Source: Pseudohaliea sp964438205 (GTDB lineage: Bacteria; Pseudomonadota; Gammaproteobacteria; Pseudomonadales; Halieaceae). Taken from it: a DNA stretch of 38,108 nt. Shown piece after piece: positions 1 to 6,812 of the stretch. The translations under genes and the position numbers were made by a program. Position 1 is the stretch's first letter. Every line of letters begins with the position of its first letter. The notes under the pieces were generated by a model. The model was given only the letters and a program-made list of their open reading frames with translations, was not told the origin of the DNA and ran no database searches. The DNA is taken from the NCBI GenBank assembly GCA_964438205.1, contig CAYTJQ010000032.1:1-38108 (forward strand), given 5' to 3'.

Positions 1-5
1 GCCCG

Positions 6-1568
6 GTGACCACCCTCGACTGGTGGGTGATCGGCTGCTATCTCTCGGGAATGCTGCTCCTCGCGGTCGGCCTCGGTCGGCACCAGCACTCGCGGGAAGA
101 CTACTACCTCGCCGGCCACGGCCTGCCGAACTGGGCGCTGGCCACCTCCATCATCGCCACCCAGTGCTCCACCAACAGCCTGCTCGGGGCACCGGCCTTC
201 GTGGGCTTTGCGGCGGCCGGCGGTCTGCTCTGGCTGCAGTACGAGCTGGCGGTACCCCTGGCGATGCTCGCGCTCTGCGTCCTGTTTGCACCGGTGCACG
301 CCAGCGGGGTCATCTCGATCTATGCCTTTCTCGAGGAGCGGCTCGGGCCGACGGCCCGCCGCCTCGCCAGCGGCTGCTTCCTCGTCTTCCGCGGCGTCGC
401 CACCGGGGTCACGGTCTACGGCGTCGCCTCGGTGCTGGGGCTGATCACCGGGCTCAGCTACCCCGTTGCGGTCTGCCTGCTCATGGGCATTACCATCGCC
501 TATGACGTGCTCGGCGGCATGCGCGCGGTGGTCATCTCCGACGTCGTACAGATGCTCCTGCTGGTGGCCGCCGTGCTCTTCGCCGTCGCCTGGCTGGCCG
601 AACCCCTGCTCGCGGACCTCGACGGGCTCGCACCCCGCCTCGGGCCCCTGGTCGACGACTGGGGGCTCACCACGGGCAACGACTACGGCTTCTGGCCCAT
701 GCTGTTCGGGGGTTTCTTTCTCTACGTGGCCTACTACGGCTGCGACCAGAGCCAGGCCCAGCGGCTCCTGGCGGCGCGGGACCGGCCGGGGCTCGAGCGC
801 GTGCTGGTGCTCAACGGCCTGCTCCGCTTCCCGCTCGTGCTGGCCTACTGCCTCCTCGGCCTGGGCCTCGCCGCCTACGCCACCCGCCAGCCCGAGTTTC
901 TCGCGTCCCTGCCGCGCACGGCGGACGGCAGCGCCAACATCAACCTCGTGTTCCCCGCCTTCGTCTCCCGCGAATTCGCCCCGGGCTTTGCGGGGCTGGC
1001 CATCGTCGGGCTGTTCGCCGCCGCCATGTCCTCCATCGACTCGGCGCTGAACAGCCTGTCCGCGGCCACGCTGGAAGACTTCATCGATCGCGACCGGCAG
1101 CGCGGCGAGGAGCAGCTGTTCCGGCTCTCGCGCCGGGTCACGCTGGCCTGGGGCGCGGCGGCAGTCGCCTTCTCCTTTACCGTCGAACACATCGCCCCCA
1201 CGGTGCTGGAGGCGATCAACAAGGTCGGCTCCATGGCCAACGGGCCGCTCCTCGCCCTGTTCCTCCTGGCCCTGTTCGCACCGGCGGCGCGCGGCGCGCC
1301 GGCGATCCTCGGTTTCCTCGCCGGTATCGCCGGCAATGCGGTCATCGCGCTGGCGCTGCCTAACGTGTCCTGGCTGTGGTGGAACGTCTCCGGCCTGTTG
1401 CTCGCGCTGGTCATCGCCCTCAGCATCGCCGCGGCCGGCGGCCACCGCGAGCGCGCACGACGGCTCACGGCGCCCGCCCGCCGCAGCATCGCCTGGCTCG
1501 CGGGGGGCGCGGGGGCGATCCTGGCCGGTCTCGGCGCTGTCCAGCTCCTGTCGCGAGGGCTCGGCTGA
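6..1568 (+). CDS. Sodium:solute symporter (SSS family)
   Basis: A 520-residue integral membrane protein of the sodium:solute symporter family, importing a small solute with Na+. The N-terminal helix is followed by the family signature region with SREDYYLAGHGLP (about residues 30-42) and a Ser/Thr/Asn-rich first-helix end (CSTNSLLGAP). A typical SSS helix carries AAAMSSIDSALNSLSAATLEDF near residues 339-360, where Ser residues coordinate sodium in the family. The length is usual for a 13-helix member. The GTG start lies five bases from the window edge, so its ribosome site cannot be judged and a start further upstream is possible. The substrate cannot be read from sequence. It stands alone, about 115 bases ahead of the next gene. 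The family call is firm; a role in osmolyte or nutrient uptake is inference. Confidence 0.88.
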   Translation: MTTLDWWVIGCYLSGMLLLAVGLGRHQHSREDYYLAGHGLPNWALATSIIATQCSTNSLLGAPAFVGFAAAGGLLWLQYELAVPLAMLALCVLFAPVHASGVISIYAFLEERLGPTARRLASGCFLVFRGVATGVTVYGVASVLGLITGLSYPVAVCLLMGITIAYDVLGGMRAVVISDVVQMLLLVAAVLFAVAWLAEPLLADLDGLAPRLGPLVDDWGLTTGNDYGFWPMLFGGFFLYVAYYGCDQSQAQRLLAARDRPGLERVLVLNGLLRFPLVLAYCLLGLGLAAYATRQPEFLASLPRTADGSANINLVFPAFVSREFAPGFAGLAIVGLFAAAMSSIDSALNSLSAATLEDFIDRDRQRGEEQLFRLSRRVTLAWGAAAVAFSFTVEHIAPTVLEAINKVGSMANGPLLALFLLALFAPAARGAPAILGFLAGIAGNAVIALALPNVSWLWWNVSGLLLALVIALSIAAAGGHRERARRLTAPARRSIAWLAGGAGAILAGLGAVQLLSRGLG

Positions 1569-1583
1569 GGGCGCCGATCACCC

Positions 1584-1611
1584 TTGCAAAGCGCCCCACA
1601 GCCCCCATACT
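1584..1611 (+). promoter_or_regulatory. Putative sigma-70 promoter of the Bax-inhibitor-1 family gene
   Basis: TTGCAA (1584-1589) and CATACT (1606-1611) are separated by 16 bases, upstream of the 1684 start. The leader contains an inverted repeat GGGGAA/TTCCCC (1625-1630 and 1642-1647), and a GGAG ribosome site lies at 1674-1677, six bases before the ATG. The match is moderate and seen by eye only. Confidence 0.4.
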
Positions 1612-1683
1612 GTCTACCGATGGCGGGGAACCGTTGCCGGCTTCCCCGGTCCAACTACAGCACGTGTCCCAACGGAGTTAACG

Positions 1684-2358
1684 ATGGAGAACAGAAGCCT
1701 TTACAACGTTGCCAGCACCGGCATCGAGCAGGTGGCAAGCACCAACAAGGTGCTGCGCAACACCTACATGCTGCTGGGGATGACCCTGCTCTTCAGTGCC
1801 GGTACCGCGGGCCTGTCGATGGCGCTCGGTCTCGGCCACGGCGCCGCCCTCGTGCTCACCCTGGTCGGTTTCGGCCTCCTGTTCGTGGTCAACCGCCTGG
1901 CGGACACCGCGAAAGGCCTGCCGGCGATCTTCGCCTTCACGGGCGTCATGGGTGCCTCCCTCGGCCCGCTGCTCAGCTACTACCTGTCGATGCCGGGCGG
2001 CTCCTCGCTGGTGCTGCAGGCGCTCGGCGGTACCGCGGTCGTGTTCTTCGGCCTGTCCGCCTATGCGCTGACCACGCGCAAGGATTTCTCTTTCCTCGGC
2101 GGCTTCCTGATGGTCGGCCTGCTGATCGCGGTGGTGGCCATGATCGCGAATATCTTCCTCGCCATCCCGGCGCTGTCGCTGACGATCTCCTCGGCCGTGG
2201 TGTTCATCATGTCGGGCCTGATCCTGTTCGACACGAGCCGCATCATCCACGGCGGCGAGACGAACTATATCCGCGCCACGGTGGGCCTGTATCTGAACAT
2301 CTACAACCTGTTCATCCACCTGCTGAGCCTGCTCACGGCGCTCGGCGGCGACGACTGA
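1684..2358 (+). CDS. Bax inhibitor-1/YccA family membrane protein
   Basis: A 224-residue protein made almost entirely of hydrophobic helices, about seven in all. It is of the Bax inhibitor-1 (BI-1, UPF0005) family that includes E. coli YccA and YbhL. Family features are an N-terminal cytoplasmic stretch (STNKVLRNTYMLLG), FDTSRIIHGGETNYIRATVGLYLNIYNLF near residues 180-208, with the FDTS and YLNIYNLF elements typical of the group, and a short acidic C-terminus. YccA binds the FtsH protease and modulates membrane protein turnover; whether this copy does so is not shown. The start is fixed by GGAG six bases upstream. The gene forms a single transcription unit closed by a strong terminator. Confidence 0.9.
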   Translation: MENRSLYNVASTGIEQVASTNKVLRNTYMLLGMTLLFSAGTAGLSMALGLGHGAALVLTLVGFGLLFVVNRLADTAKGLPAIFAFTGVMGASLGPLLSYYLSMPGGSSLVLQALGGTAVVFFGLSAYALTTRKDFSFLGGFLMVGLLIAVVAMIANIFLAIPALSLTISSAVVFIMSGLILFDTSRIIHGGETNYIRATVGLYLNIYNLFIHLLSLLTALGGDD

Positions 2359-2382
2359 CGGCGGCTCCGGCTACCCCCGAAA

Positions 2383-2406
2383 CCCCGGCCCTGCCGGGGT
2401 TTTTTG
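2383..2406 (+). terminator. Rho-independent terminator after the BI-1 family gene
   Basis: A perfect 7-bp stem CCCCGGC/GCCGGGG with loop CCT spans 2383-2399 and is followed by six T residues (2400-2405). It lies 25 bases after the stop codon of the upstream gene. Confidence 0.92.
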
Positions 2407-2408
2407 TT

Positions 2409-2414
2409 TATAAT
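2409..2414 (+). promoter_or_regulatory. Consensus -10 box directly before tusD
   Basis: A perfect TATAAT sits 8 bases before the tusD ATG and overlaps the T-tract end of the preceding terminator. No convincing -35 is seen, because the position is occupied by the terminator stem. If it is used, transcription would start about at the tusD start codon, giving a leaderless message. No Shine-Dalgarno sequence precedes this ATG, which fits. Confidence 0.5.
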
Positions 2415-2422
2415 CCGCGCCC

Positions 2423-2824
2423 ATGCGTTACGCCCTCCTCGTGCTCGCCCCGCCCCAGGCTACCGCCGTACACCGCGCCGCCATCGGCCTCTGTGAGGCC
2501 GCCCTCGCGGCGGGTCACGCGCTGCCCCGGGTGTTCTTCTCCGACGCGGGGACACAGATTGCTCTCGACAGCGCCGTACCACCCGGCGACGAGCCATCGC
2601 CCCGGGAGGGCTGGCAGGCCCTCGCCCGCGACCATGGCGTTGAACTCGTCGCCTGCATCGGCTCCGCCGTGCGCCACGGTGTCCTCGATGCGGACGAGGC
2701 CGCCCGCTTCGAGCGCCCGGCCGCCACCCTGGCGGACGGCTTTACCCTCGGTGGCCTGGGCCAGCTGGTCGAGGCGACCGCGGCCGCCGACCGCGCCCTG
2801 ACCTTCGGCGGCGGCGCGCCGTGA
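2423..2824 (+). CDS. tusD: Sulfurtransferase complex subunit TusD (DsrE-like)
   Basis: A 133-residue DsrE-fold protein. In the TusBCD hexamer it receives persulfide sulfur from TusA and passes it to TusE for 2-thiolation of tRNA wobble uridine (mnm5s2U). The acceptor cysteine is Cys78 in VACIGSAVRHGV, the same position as in the E. coli protein. The N-terminal strand MRYALLVLAPP is family-typical. It overlaps tusC by 4 bases (GTGA) and begins the tus operon. The second DsrE-family marker is context: tusC, tusB and tusE follow in order. TusA and MnmA are not in the window. Confidence 0.93.
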   Translation: MRYALLVLAPPQATAVHRAAIGLCEAALAAGHALPRVFFSDAGTQIALDSAVPPGDEPSPREGWQALARDHGVELVACIGSAVRHGVLDADEAARFERPAATLADGFTLGGLGQLVEATAAADRALTFGGGAP

Positions 2825-3177
2825 AAGCGACGCTGCTGGTCCTGCAGCGGCCGCCCTACGCCGGCACCCTGGCGCGGGCGGGACTGGATGCCGCGCTCGC
2901 CTACGCCGCCTTCGACCAGCCAGTGAGCGTGCTCTTCGCCGGCCCCGGGGTGCTGCAGCTCGCGCCTGCGCAGGCGCCGGCCGCGATCGGCCGCAAAAGC
3001 CTGCGCCGGCTCATCGATTCCATGCCGCTCTACGACCTCGAGGCGGTTTACGCCGACAGCGAGGCACTCGCCCGCCACGGCCTCGCAGCTGCTGAGCTGC
3101 CCGCCTTCGTCACCGTGATCGACCCGGCGGCCCAGCGCGGGCTGCAGGACCGGCACGAGCACCTGCTGGCCTTCTGA
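2821..3177 (+). CDS. tusC: Sulfurtransferase complex subunit TusC (DsrF-like)
   Basis: A 118-residue DsrF/TusC protein, a structural subunit of the TusBCD sulfur relay. The strand-start VLQRPPYAGTLARAGLDAALAYA is family-like, as is SMPLYDLEAVYADSEALARHG in the second half. There is no catalytic cysteine, as expected for TusC. It has a GTG start overlapping the tusD stop (GTGA at 2821-2824), and its TGA stop overlaps the ATG of tusB by one base. Tight overlap implies translational coupling and equimolar subunits. Confidence 0.92.
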   Translation: MKATLLVLQRPPYAGTLARAGLDAALAYAAFDQPVSVLFAGPGVLQLAPAQAPAAIGRKSLRRLIDSMPLYDLEAVYADSEALARHGLAAAELPAFVTVIDPAAQRGLQDRHEHLLAF

Positions 3178-3464
3178 TGGCCCTGCACACGGTCAACCTG
3201 CTGCCCGGTGCCAGCGCCACGGCCGCCGCCCTGGCGCAGCTCCGGGACGGCGATGCGGTCCTGTTCCACGGCGAGGGGGCCTGGCACGCCGCGGCACCGG
3301 ACCTGGACGCCTGGGCGCGCAACGGCGCGACGCTCCACGTGCTCGCGGCCGACCTCGCCGCCTGCGGCCTCACGGACCGCTGTGACCCGCGCCTTGCGGT
3401 GGTGGATCCGGCGGGCTTGCTCGCCCTGACGGAGCAGCACGCGACGCAGCGTGCCTGGTTCTGA
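3177..3464 (+). CDS. tusB: Sulfurtransferase complex subunit TusB (DsrH-like)
   Basis: A 95-residue DsrH/TusB protein, the smallest subunit of the tRNA-thiolation relay. LRDGDAVLFHGEGAW (about residues 22-36) is the usual conserved strand-turn. The C-terminus ends in AWF, like the hydrophobic end of many TusB proteins. It overlaps tusC by one base. The tusE frame starts 14 bases before its stop. Identification rests on motif and position together; sequence conservation is low in this family. Confidence 0.88.
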   Translation: MALHTVNLLPGASATAAALAQLRDGDAVLFHGEGAWHAAAPDLDAWARNGATLHVLAADLAACGLTDRCDPRLAVVDPAGLLALTEQHATQRAWF

Positions 3465-3786
3465 GCCGGCCGTGGCGCTGCCCCCGCTGGACAAGGACGG
3501 CTTCCTGCGCGACAGCGCCGACTGGGACCGGGACGTCGCCGCGGCGCTGGCCGCGGCGGAAGCTATCACGCTGGAAGAGGCCCACTGGGAGGTACTCGAG
3601 CTCCTGCGCCGCTACTACGTGACCTACGACAGCGCCCCGGCCATGCGGGCCCTGGTGAAGTACTGTCGGCAGGAACTCGGCCCCGATAAGGGCACCAGCC
3701 TCTACCTGCTCAAGCTCTTCCCCGGCTCGCCGGCGAAGGTCGCTGCGCGCCTGGCGGGCCTGCCCCGACCGGCGAACTGCCTGTGA
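3451..3786 (+). CDS. tusE: TusE/DsrC family sulfur carrier
   Basis: A 111-residue DsrC/TusE protein that accepts persulfide from TusBCD and delivers it to the MnmA-tRNA complex. Conserved features are LDKDGFLRDSADWDRDVA (residues 13-30), LTxxHWxVLxxLRxYY, and a swinging C-terminal arm ending in the penultimate Cys110. The second arm cysteine found about ten residues earlier in dissimilatory DsrC is absent here (Ala/Arg at 99-100). The protein is therefore TusE rather than a sulfite-reductase DsrC. It has a GTG start overlapping tusB; a GTG at 3472 is an alternative. Its stop overlaps trmA by 4 bases. Confidence 0.92.
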   Translation: MPGSEPAVALPPLDKDGFLRDSADWDRDVAAALAAAEAITLEEAHWEVLELLRRYYVTYDSAPAMRALVKYCRQELGPDKGTSLYLLKLFPGSPAKVAARLAGLPRPANCL

Positions 3787-4877
3787 GCCTCCCCCGCTTC
3801 GATCCGGAGCGCTACGACGCGCTACTGGCGGACAAGGCCCGGCGGGTGAGCGACCTCCTCGCGCCCTTCGACCCGCCGGCGGCCACGGTCGCGCCCTCGC
3901 CGCCGGAAGCCTTTCGCATGCGCGCCGAGTTCCGCTTCTGGCACGAGGGGGACGACAGTTTCTACGCCATGTTCGACCCGGCGGCGCCGAAGGAGCCGCT
4001 GCGCGTCGACGACTTTCCCATTGCCTGCACGCCGATTCGCGAACGCATGGAACCGCTGCGCAGGGCGCTCCGCGACTACGTCGACCTGCGGCGCAAGCTG
4101 TTCCAGGTCGAGTTCCTCGCGACGACCACCGGTGAAGTCCTGGTTACCCTGGCCTACCACCGCCGCCTCGACGACGCCTGGGAGGTCGCGGCGGGGGCGC
4201 TTGCCCGGCAGCTGGAGCTGGCGATCGTCGGGCGCAGCCGCGGCCAGAAGGTCGTCATCGGCCGCGACTGGGTGACGGAGCGGCTCACCGTGAGCGGGCG
4301 GCCCTGCCGCTACCGCCAGCGCGAGCAGGCCTTCACGCAGCCCAACGCCGCGGTCAACGTGGCCATGCTCGAGTGGGCCTGCGCGGCGGCGGCGGCGCTG
4401 CCGGGCGACCTCCTCGAGCTCTACTGCGGCAACGGCAACTTCACCGTGCCGCTGGCCCGCCATTTCCCGCGCGTGCTCGCCACGGAGCTGTCCAAGGTGT
4501 CGGTACGCGATGCCCGGCACAACCTCGCCGAGAACGGCGTCGACAACGCCGCCGTCGTGCGGCTGTCGGCGGAGGAGATGAGCAGCGCCCTGCGTGGCGA
4601 GCGGGCCTTTCGCCGCCTCGCCGAGCTGCCGGTAGCGCTGCAAGACCACGACCTGCGCAGCGCCTTCGTGGACCCGCCGCGAGCCGGCCTGGACCCGGCG
4701 ACCCTGGCGAGCCTGCGCCGCTTCGATCACCTGCTCTACGTCTCCTGCAACCCGCGCACGCTGGCGGACAACCTCGCCGCGCTCCATGACGACTACCGCA
4801 TCACCCGCTTTGGGCTCTTCGACCAGTTCCCCTACACTGAGCACATGGAGTGCGCCGTCGCCCTCGCGCGGCGCTGA
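3783..4877 (+). CDS. trmA: tRNA (uracil-54-C5)-methyltransferase TrmA
   Basis: A 364-residue enzyme that makes ribothymidine 54 in the tRNA T-loop using SAM. The length matches E. coli TrmA. Visible elements are the substrate-binding QAFTQPN (183-189), the SAM motif LLELYCGNGNF (210-220), VDPPRAGLD (296-304), the catalytic Cys322 in YVSCNPRTL, and the general-base Glu356 in HMECAVAL. The family also acts on tmRNA. It has a GTG start overlapping the tusE stop (GTGA). It is thus co-transcribed with the tus genes, which groups two tRNA-modification steps in one operon. Confidence 0.95.
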   Translation: MSLPRFDPERYDALLADKARRVSDLLAPFDPPAATVAPSPPEAFRMRAEFRFWHEGDDSFYAMFDPAAPKEPLRVDDFPIACTPIRERMEPLRRALRDYVDLRRKLFQVEFLATTTGEVLVTLAYHRRLDDAWEVAAGALARQLELAIVGRSRGQKVVIGRDWVTERLTVSGRPCRYRQREQAFTQPNAAVNVAMLEWACAAAAALPGDLLELYCGNGNFTVPLARHFPRVLATELSKVSVRDARHNLAENGVDNAAVVRLSAEEMSSALRGERAFRRLAELPVALQDHDLRSAFVDPPRAGLDPATLASLRRFDHLLYVSCNPRTLADNLAALHDDYRITRFGLFDQFPYTEHMECAVALARR

Positions 4878-4927
4878 TGCAAACGCAGATACAAACGCAA
4901 ACCCCGGAACGCATGACGGAGGTTCCC

Positions 4928-5215
4928 ATGGAACGGCTGGACGACGCCGCCGTCGCGGCGGCCCTGGACAAGCTTCCCGGCTGGCAGCGGGACGGCGACC
5001 ACCTGCGCCGCGACTTCAAGTTCGCTGACTTCAAGGCGGCCTGGGGTTTCATGAGCCAGGTGGCGCTCTGCGCCGAGGCCATGAACCACCACCCGGAGTG
5101 GAGCAACGTCTACAACTCGGTGAGCATCGGGCTGTCCACGCACGACGCCGGCGGCCTGACGGAGCTCGACCTCAAGCTGGCCGAGGCCATCGACCGCTGT
5201 GCAGGCGAGAGCTAG
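4928..5215 (+). CDS. phhB: 4a-hydroxytetrahydrobiopterin dehydratase (PCD/DCoH)
   Basis: A 95-residue pterin-4a-carbinolamine dehydratase, which regenerates dihydropterin after aromatic amino acid hydroxylation. The diagnostic block is EAMNHHPEWSNVYNSVSIGL, with the active-site His pair followed by THDAGGLTELDLKLA. The start at 4928 is chosen because GGAGG (4918-4922) lies five bases upstream. In-frame alternatives at 4850, 4877 and 4913 would add a Gln/Thr-rich extension encoded by a small direct repeat (CAAACGCA at 4880 and 4892). No phenylalanine hydroxylase is in view, so the role may instead be in pterin recycling for molybdopterin or another cofactor. Confidence 0.9.
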   Translation: MERLDDAAVAAALDKLPGWQRDGDHLRRDFKFADFKAAWGFMSQVALCAEAMNHHPEWSNVYNSVSIGLSTHDAGGLTELDLKLAEAIDRCAGES

Positions 5216-5230
5216 TGCGCGCCCGCCGCG

Positions 5231-6142
5231 CTAGAAGCGCAGCCCGAACTCCAGCAGCCGCCGGCCCAGGACGTCATCCAGGCGGCTCTCGTCCCGGGCG
5301 TTGATCTCGATGTTGCGCAGCCGCAGCTGCGCGTAGACATCGCGCTTGCGCAGCCGGCCGCTGAGTTCGCCCGCCGGCACGTCGTCTTCCCAGCAGTCGA
5401 TATAGATGCGTCCCGACGGCAGGTAGAAGTCCGCGCAGAGCGGCTCGTCCACGGGCAGGCTGCGGGCGTGTGCATGGGTCAGCTGGGCGAGGTAGAGCCA
5501 GTTGCAGACGTGCATCTGCAGCGGGCTGTGCAGCACGTGGCCATCGATGCCGGCGTAGCCCTCGACGGCGACCCGGCCGGAGCTTGCGAACAGGTCCGGC
5601 TCGGCACTGTCATCCACCCGCGGCGCGCCGTGCTCGGAGAAACGCCCCAGCTCCCGGTGCACCACCGCCTCGTCGATGATCTCGTGGGGCCAGCTCACGT
5701 AGAGCGCGCCCGAATCCTCGCTTTCCTCCTGCTGGCCACCGAAGCGGCGGCCGAGCTCCGTCAGCTCCCAGCCGAGGAGCGTGTGCTCCTGCAGGCCGAG
5801 TTCCGCCAGCGCCCGGTTGATGGTCTGCGGGTGAAGCTGCGGGTAGTAGCGGCGCATGCCGCGCGCGGTGATCCGCTGCCGCGACTCGATGGCCGCCAGC
5901 AGCGGGTGGGTGGCGAGCGTCTCCGGCCAGACCACGTAGCGGCCGAAGCGCTTGCTCTCCTGGTAGGCGCCGCCCTCGAACTCGCCCTTCGGCGTCAGCA
6001 GCCAGTGATCGCCGCTGCGCTCGATCCAGCCGTAATCGCGCAGCGTGGCGAAAAGCTGCTGGATCGGCAGGTGCAGCTTCTTGGCCAGCGCGGAGGTGGA
6101 GAGCAGGCCGCCCTCCCCGCGATGGTCACCCCCCGGCGCCAT
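5231..6142 (-). CDS. Conserved protein, winged-helix-like N-terminus and nuclease-like C-terminus
   Basis: A 303-residue protein resembling a family common in gammaproteobacteria and often mislabelled glycerol kinase. No kinase motif is present. Residues 12-60 (LSTSALAKKLHLPIQQLFATL to LLTPKGEFEGG) look like a winged-helix DNA-binding unit. A second similar repeat may span 80-137, because both end in a Trp/Leu-Thr-x-Lys/Glu-Gly segment. The C-terminal part contains ADFYLPSGRIYIDCWEDD (237-254), reminiscent of the acidic core of PD-(D/E)xK nucleases, although the usual Lys is not obvious. Its ATG lies inside the end of the upstream dUTPase gene (17-base overlap), so the two are probably co-translated. 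The nuclease link is inference. Confidence 0.7.
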   Translation of the reverse strand: MAPGGDHRGEGGLLSTSALAKKLHLPIQQLFATLRDYGWIERSGDHWLLTPKGEFEGGAYQESKRFGRYVVWPETLATHPLLAAIESRQRITARGMRRYYPQLHPQTINRALAELGLQEHTLLGWELTELGRRFGGQQEESEDSGALYVSWPHEIIDEAVVHRELGRFSEHGAPRVDDSAEPDLFASSGRVAVEGYAGIDGHVLHSPLQMHVCNWLYLAQLTHAHARSLPVDEPLCADFYLPSGRIYIDCWEDDVPAGELSGRLRKRDVYAQLRLRNIEINARDESRLDDVLGRRLLEFGLRF

Positions 6143-6746
6143 AGCGCTCGCCGAGGGCGGCGTAGAGCCGCTCGGGGAAGTCCGCGGCGTTGCCGTCGAG
6201 GCTGCCGAGGAGTTCGTGCAGGTGCTCGTTGTCCTCGCGCCCGCTCCAGGTCTTGCGGTAGCTGCCGTCCTGGTAGCCGTTGTCCTGGCGGAAGAAATTG
6301 AGCACGTTCTTGCCGACGTAGGCGGTGTAAAGGTCGCCGAAGGCGAGGTCCGCCGTGCCCATGAGATCGCGGAAGGCCGTCACGGAGAAGCGACGGGACG
6401 CCAGCGCCTCGGCCGCCAGGGCCTCGGTGGCCAGGCGCAGGTCGTCCGTAGCCGGGGCCTCCTGCGCGATCTCCGCGGCGATGCGGGCGGCCAGCGCGGC
6501 GTGGTCGTCATCCTCGAGCAACAGCATCGACAGGCCGAAGTGCCAGATATCGACGATCTCCAGCCGCACCTGCTCCATGGCCGGCTCCTGGCGCTTCCAC
6601 CACTTATAGCCGTAGTGCTCGAGCAGCTCCGCGCACTCGATCCAGGTGGCCCGGTACCAGGCAAAGCCCTGGCCCCGCCACTCGGGATGCACGCGCGTAT
6701 TCATGCGGTCCTGCATGGCGAGCATGGTCTCGAGCTGTTGCTGCAC
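6126..6746 (-). CDS. Dimeric all-alpha dUTP diphosphatase
   Basis: A 206-residue dUTPase of the all-alpha NTP pyrophosphatase (MazG-like) superfamily, hydrolysing dUTP to dUMP and pyrophosphate to keep uracil out of DNA. The Mg-binding signature is Glu37-x2-Glu40 (WIECAELLEHYGYKWWK) and Glu63-x2-Asp66 (VRLEIVDIWHFGLSML). The C-terminal segment RQDNGYQDGSYRKTWSGREDNEHL is characteristic of the dimeric dUTPase group rather than the trimeric Dut. It has a GTG start with CGGAGA about seven bases upstream. It leads the gene at 5231-6142, so that gene may share a DNA-metabolism role. Confidence 0.88.
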   Translation of the reverse strand: MQQQLETMLAMQDRMNTRVHPEWRGQGFAWYRATWIECAELLEHYGYKWWKRQEPAMEQVRLEIVDIWHFGLSMLLLEDDDHAALAARIAAEIAQEAPATDDLRLATEALAAEALASRRFSVTAFRDLMGTADLAFGDLYTAYVGKNVLNFFRQDNGYQDGSYRKTWSGREDNEHLHELLGSLDGNAADFPERLYAALGERYGAGG

Positions 6747-6812
6747 GGCCGGTCTCCGGTCGACGGGAGAGCGCAGTGTAGCAGCGGCCGCGGGGGCGTC
6801 CCAGCCTGCCGC

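Noticed and set aside
3451..3786. Dissimilatory sulfur-oxidation dsrEFHC genes
   Set aside because: The carrier has only the penultimate cysteine, no dsrAB or other dsr genes are present, and trmA follows. The tRNA-thiolation tus system fits better.
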